The translations under genes were made by a program, and so were the position numbers. Shown one piece after another: positions 60,515 to 64,000 of a stretch of DNA of 64,000 bases. The notes below the pieces were generated by a model. It did no database searches. It was not told the origin of the DNA and was given only the letters and a program-made list of their open reading frames with translations. This DNA is from an uncultured Draconibacterium sp. (GTDB lineage Bacteria; Bacteroidota; Bacteroidia; Bacteroidales; Prolixibacteraceae): assembly GCF_963677565.1 (NCBI RefSeq), contig NZ_OY781981.1:1-64000 (forward strand). The letters run 5' to 3'. Numbering within the stretch: the stretch's first letter is position 1; each line of letters opens with the position of its first letter.

Positions 60515-62059
60515 CTAGTAACCCGGATTTTGTACCAGATTTTCATTTACATCTAATGCTGAAGTTGGCAGCGGGAACAATGCTTTTGTAGCATCGGTGG
60601 CAGGTTTCTCCTGATACGAATCGGCAAATTTACCAAAGCGTACCAAATCCTGACGACGCAAACCTTCCCAATACAATTCATAACCACGCTCATTTAGAAT
60701 GTCTTCCAAAGTCAGACTGGTTAAAGCAGGAAGAGTACTACCTTCTGCACTTCTTTTCGAACGTATATAATTAACATCTTCCAAAGCTTTGGTTTCATCA
60801 TTTGTACGTAAATACGCCTCAGCCCGAATTAAATAAATATCTGAAATACGCATAATTGGCACGTCGTTAGGAGAAGAGAACTGTCGCTCCGTTTCCGGAT
60901 TTGGTGCGAATTTAATCACGCGAACACCTGCATTTTCAGGAGAACTGGAAAGGTTTATTTCAGGAACAAATACCAGTGGATCTCCATTACGCTGTTCCAA
61001 AGCAGCACCATCAACACCATACTGCTGACCAACCAGGAATCCCTGATTAAAACCGGTTTCACTTTTAATCCGGTCATCGTGGAAACGAGCATCAGCTTCT
61101 TTGTCCCATGTGTTAAAGAATGTTGAAGTTGTAGACGGACCGTTCCATGTACTGGTATAATTACCAAACAACTGACTATAATGCAGCGTAAAGTTTACCC
61201 AAACACTTCCGCTTCCCATATCAACATTGTCGTCCATTGGAATCCGAAAAATAAATTCAGGATGATCAGCAACATCTTTCTGGAACATACTCCAGTAATC
61301 ATCTGCTACTGAAAATGTACCTGAGTTAATGAGTTGGTCGCAATAATCAATTGCTTCAGTCCATTTTGTCTCACCACCATACACCTCATAATTCAGATAT
61401 AATTTTGCAAGCAAAGCTTTGGCTGCCTCTTGAGTGACACGTTCCGAACCTACTTCGGCTTTAGTTTTCAGGTTTGGCAGAACTGCTTTAACCTCATCGA
61501 TTATCCAGTCGGCCGCAGCTTTTTGATCCAGTACTTCAGGTGTAACTGAGTAATCCAAATCATCTGCCTCGCGAAATGGTACCTGACCAAAAAGATCGTT
61601 GATCAAATACATAAAATAAGCTTTCAGAAAACGTGCTTCATAAATGTATTGTTCGGTAGTTGATGTTTGCTCAAATTGATTAATGTAATATATGGCTGTA
61701 TTAGCTCTTGAAACTCCCTGGTTTAAGGCATCCCAAACATTTTTAAGACGGATGTGATCCGATGTCCAGGTGTGCAGGTGCAACTCCATCCATGCACCAT
61801 TGTCGTACCAGTCGGTTCCACGCGTTGGGATAATTACTTCGTCGGTTGTAACTTCCTGCAATGCCCAATAGTCGTACCACTCGATCGTTCTTCTTAAACT
61901 TCCATAGGGTGGATTAATTAAAGATTCAATATTCTCGGGATTATTCACAAGATCTGCCCCAAGCTGTTCGTCAAGTACATTTTCTTCCAAATCGGTACAT
62001 CCAAATGTAAAAAACATTCCGATTATGGTTAGCAACAATATTATTTTATATTTTTTCAT
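60515..62059 (-). CDS. susD: SusD/RagB-family outer membrane glycan-binding lipoprotein
   Basis: 514 residues. Lipoprotein signal (MKKYKIILLLTIIGMFFTFGC). TPR-like helices at the N-terminal part (YINQFEQTSTTEQYIYEARFLKAYFMYLINDLFGQVPF is the SusD hallmark) and a C-terminal SusD domain (PIMRISDIYLIRAEAYLRTNDETKALEDVNYIRSKR, DILNERGYELYWEGLRRQDLVRFGKF). Surface-exposed lid that captures glycans for the SusC transporter. 23 bases downstream of susC, so co-transcribed. The carbohydrate type is not readable; neighbouring GH97 suggests alpha-glucans. Confidence 0.97.
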   Translation of the reverse strand: MKKYKIILLLTIIGMFFTFGCTDLEENVLDEQLGADLVNNPENIESLINPPYGSLRRTIEWYDYWALQEVTTDEVIIPTRGTDWYDNGAWMELHLHTWTSDHIRLKNVWDALNQGVSRANTAIYYINQFEQTSTTEQYIYEARFLKAYFMYLINDLFGQVPFREADDLDYSVTPEVLDQKAAADWIIDEVKAVLPNLKTKAEVGSERVTQEAAKALLAKLYLNYEVYGGETKWTEAIDYCDQLINSGTFSVADDYWSMFQKDVADHPEFIFRIPMDDNVDMGSGSVWVNFTLHYSQLFGNYTSTWNGPSTTSTFFNTWDKEADARFHDDRIKSETGFNQGFLVGQQYGVDGAALEQRNGDPLVFVPEINLSSSPENAGVRVIKFAPNPETERQFSSPNDVPIMRISDIYLIRAEAYLRTNDETKALEDVNYIRSKRSAEGSTLPALTSLTLEDILNERGYELYWEGLRRQDLVRFGKFADSYQEKPATDATKALFPLPTSALDVNENLVQNPGY

Positions 62060-62082
62060 AATTAATCGTCTTTAAAGTGTTG

Positions 62083-64000
62083 TTAAAACTGAAGGTTTAC
62101 TCCAAATGTAAATGTTCGCGGTTTCGGATACGATGTATAATCAATTCCCATTGAAGGCACACCGTTTTCATCTGCAACAGTATTAATTTCAGGATCGTAG
62201 CCGGTATAATCGGTAAACACCAGTAAATTATTTCCGGTTACATAAACACGTGCATTACCTAACCAATCGATTGATTTGGTGTTGAATGTATACCCTACAG
62301 TAAGGTTTGACAAACGCAGGAATGAGGCATCTTCAATAAAACGAGACGAGAAAGCATTTGAGTTATCAGGGCTTTCATTCGATTCGTACACTTCTTTTGT
62401 TACATTAAATCCTTTATCAAGAGGTCCTTTCAGGAAAAGTGCATTGGCGGTATTGTTGTACACTTTATTTCCAACGGATCCATACCAAAACATACTAAAA
62501 TCAAATCGTTTGAAATCGATATTCGTTGTAAAACTGTATGTGAAGTCTGGTAAAGCAGAACCTAAATACTCTTTTACAGCAACTCCTTCGTTATCTGTTT
62601 TATATATACTTAAACCATTTGAATCGAGTCCCTGGTAAACCATTCCGTAAAATGTACCCACAGGCTCGCCATTGGTAATAATCTGTACTCGTGTACCAGA
62701 CAATCCCTGTCCACTTGCATTTCCGGTTTCGATCAGCTGAACCGGCAGATCTTTTACTTCGTTATGAATGTAGGCCAGGTTACCACCTATTTCCCACGAG
62801 AAATCGTTTTTATCCACAACCAAACCATTCAAACCAATTTCCAGACCATTATTAATGATTCGAAGATCAGGAACATTTTGCCATTGTGTTTGTGTGGCAG
62901 CAGGTGCTTTTGCAGGTATCTCGAGCAGCACATCTTTGGTTGATTTGCTAAACACATCAATTGTTCCACTTAAACGATTGTTGAAGAATCCAAAATCGAT
63001 TCCAACATTTGTTTGCAGGGTTGTTTCCCATTGAATATCGGGATTCGGAGTGCGCAAGAATGTTATACCGGGGCTTAACGTGCCATTAAAATATCCATTT
63101 GCAGAAGGAGTTGTACCAACAGCCAGTAAAGATATTTTATCAGGAATTTCCTGGTTACCGGTCATTCCCCATCCCAAACGAAACTTCAGGTTACTGAGAG
63201 ACTCCATGCTTTGCATAAATTCCTCTTCCGAAACGCGCCAGGCAAATGCTGCCGACGGAAAGAATCCGTACTTTTTGTTTTCTCCGAATTTTGAAGAGCC
63301 ATCCATACGGCCGGTAAACGTTAACAGGTATTTATCTTTGTAGCTGTAGTTTACCCTTCCGAAAAATGACTGTAACTCGCGTTCGTAAGCTGATGAATTA
63401 ACGATTGCCGACGAAAAGTTTCCATACTGAAGATTATCGGTATATTTTATATCATCCACTTCAAATCCGTTCACATTCATTTCGGTTGTGGTGAATTTTA
63501 TAAATTGATAGGCATGTCCTGCAAGGAAATTGAAACGATGATCTTCATTTATAGTTGTTTCGTAGGTAAGGTAGTTCTCTATCAGTTTATTGTTGGCAGC
63601 AACACTGTTAATATTTGCCTCTCCTTTATTAACTAGATAACTCAGTTCCTGATCCTGGTTTACGCGCCGTTCGGCAACGGTGCGGTCTAAACCGATATTG
63701 AGCTTATACTTCAGGTTTTCAATTATCTCGTATTCTGCAGAGCCGTTAAAAATTATCCGATCGGTAAGCGTTACATCATCAACAAGGTCTAACATTGCAC
63801 GAGGATTTCGTTGATCATGTGCATGTTGATAATAGCTACCATCCTCATTAAAAACAGGATATGTTGGATTCAGTTTCAATGCAGACAAAATCAAGTCCCC
63901 TTCGTAACCCGATCCATCTTGTTCTGTAATTGGCGATCTTGAATCAATAACATGTGAAGCAATCAGTGTTCCACCAAGCTTTAATTTACCATTAAAAAGA
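62083..64000 (-). CDS. susC: SusC/RagA-type TonB-dependent outer membrane transporter (5' end outside window)
   Basis: The frame stays open to base 64000, so the apparent TTG start at 63894 is not real; about 640 C-terminal residues are present. They form most of the barrel: KYLLTFTGRMDGSSKFGENKKYGFFPSAAFAWRVS, LKFRLGWGMTGNQEIPD, NVGIDFGFFNNRLSGTIDVFSKSTKDVLL, and the C-terminal FLRLSNLTVGYTFN ... YPKPRTFTFGVNLQF with a terminal Phe. Imports oligosaccharides across the outer membrane with energy from TonB/ExbBD. The plug and any carboxypeptidase-like N-terminal domain lie beyond the window. Confidence 0.95.
   Translation of the reverse strand, partial: LFNGKLKLGGTLIASHVIDSRSPITEQDGSGYEGDLILSALKLNPTYPVFNEDGSYYQHAHDQRNPRAMLDLVDDVTLTDRIIFNGSAEYEIIENLKYKLNIGLDRTVAERRVNQDQELSYLVNKGEANINSVAANNKLIENYLTYETTINEDHRFNFLAGHAYQFIKFTTTEMNVNGFEVDDIKYTDNLQYGNFSSAIVNSSAYERELQSFFGRVNYSYKDKYLLTFTGRMDGSSKFGENKKYGFFPSAAFAWRVSEEEFMQSMESLSNLKFRLGWGMTGNQEIPDKISLLAVGTTPSANGYFNGTLSPGITFLRTPNPDIQWETTLQTNVGIDFGFFNNRLSGTIDVFSKSTKDVLLEIPAKAPAATQTQWQNVPDLRIINNGLEIGLNGLVVDKNDFSWEIGGNLAYIHNEVKDLPVQLIETGNASGQGLSGTRVQIITNGEPVGTFYGMVYQGLDSNGLSIYKTDNEGVAVKEYLGSALPDFTYSFTTNIDFKRFDFSMFWYGSVGNKVYNNTANALFLKGPLDKGFNVTKEVYESNESPDNSNAFSSRFIEDASFLRLSNLTVGYTFNTKSIDWLGNARVYVTGNNLLVFTDYTGYDPEINTVADENGVPSMGIDYTSYPKPRTFTFGVNLQF

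Overview
The window reads as a chromosome segment of a Bacteroidota bacterium, probably a marine or sediment Marinilabiliales/Prolixibacteraceae-type organism (lineage inferred from gene content, not computed). Pointers are a PorT-type type IX secretion (T9SS) protein, a giant SprB-repeat protein with a T9SS C-terminal sorting domain, SusC/SusD with GH97 and GH36 enzymes, many lipoproteins, menaquinone MenG, and promoters of the Bacteroidota -7 type (TAnnTTTG) with few Shine-Dalgarno sequences.

Layout. 0-6.4 kb: end of an rRNA/tRNA methyltransferase gene, a PurL/AIRS-like gene with menG and porT, then a glycosyltransferase with a LytS/LytTR-type two-component pair, and a nitroreductase. 6.4-12.3 kb: one 1966-residue secreted SprB-repeat protein. 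12.7-19.1 kb: housekeeping genes (gap, an ABC permease, two FKBP isomerases, a DUF3127 protein with an SSB-like tail, YaaA). 19.4-35.5 kb: an accessory block of leftward genes for mostly exported proteins (a divergent old-yellow-enzyme relative, three beta-lactamase-fold serine hydrolases, an M20 amidohydrolase, a Trp/His-rich secreted protein and two tiny paralogous lipoproteins). Eight of these genes carry the same promoter module with exactly the same internal spacing. The block is interrupted at 25-30 kb by rightward helicase and DUF6261-like genes, a metal transporter, a nucleotide-cyclase gene between attC-like sites, and a 41-bp tandem repeat array. 35.6-40 kb: a YtcJ-type amidohydrolase, a BamA-like outer membrane barrel and an AraC-family regulator. 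40-48.6 kb: methyltransferase, GH36 alpha-galactosidase, an octaheme cytochrome with TPR repeats, an esterase and an AlaDH/saccharopine-dehydrogenase-like enzyme. 48.9-57.8 kb: HtpG, a class V aminotransferase, a BASS transporter, a patatin, a GroES-like protein, a repeat-bearing secreted protein, methionine aminopeptidase and an acyl-ACP thioesterase. 58-64 kb: a polysaccharide-utilisation locus with GH97, SusD and a SusC cut by the window edge.

How it fits together. The most interesting element is the shared promoter module between 20.5 and 35.5 kb: two 15-bp direct half-sites 21 bp apart, then 22 bp, then a -7 element, repeated with no spacing change in front of eight genes. This points to one activator controlling a set of exported hydrolases. 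Direct repeats at a two-turn spacing suit LytTR or AraC regulators, and one of each is encoded in the window, but the link is inference. Interspersed palindromic repeats occur between many genes. No tRNA, rRNA, CRISPR array, transposase or integrase was recognised.
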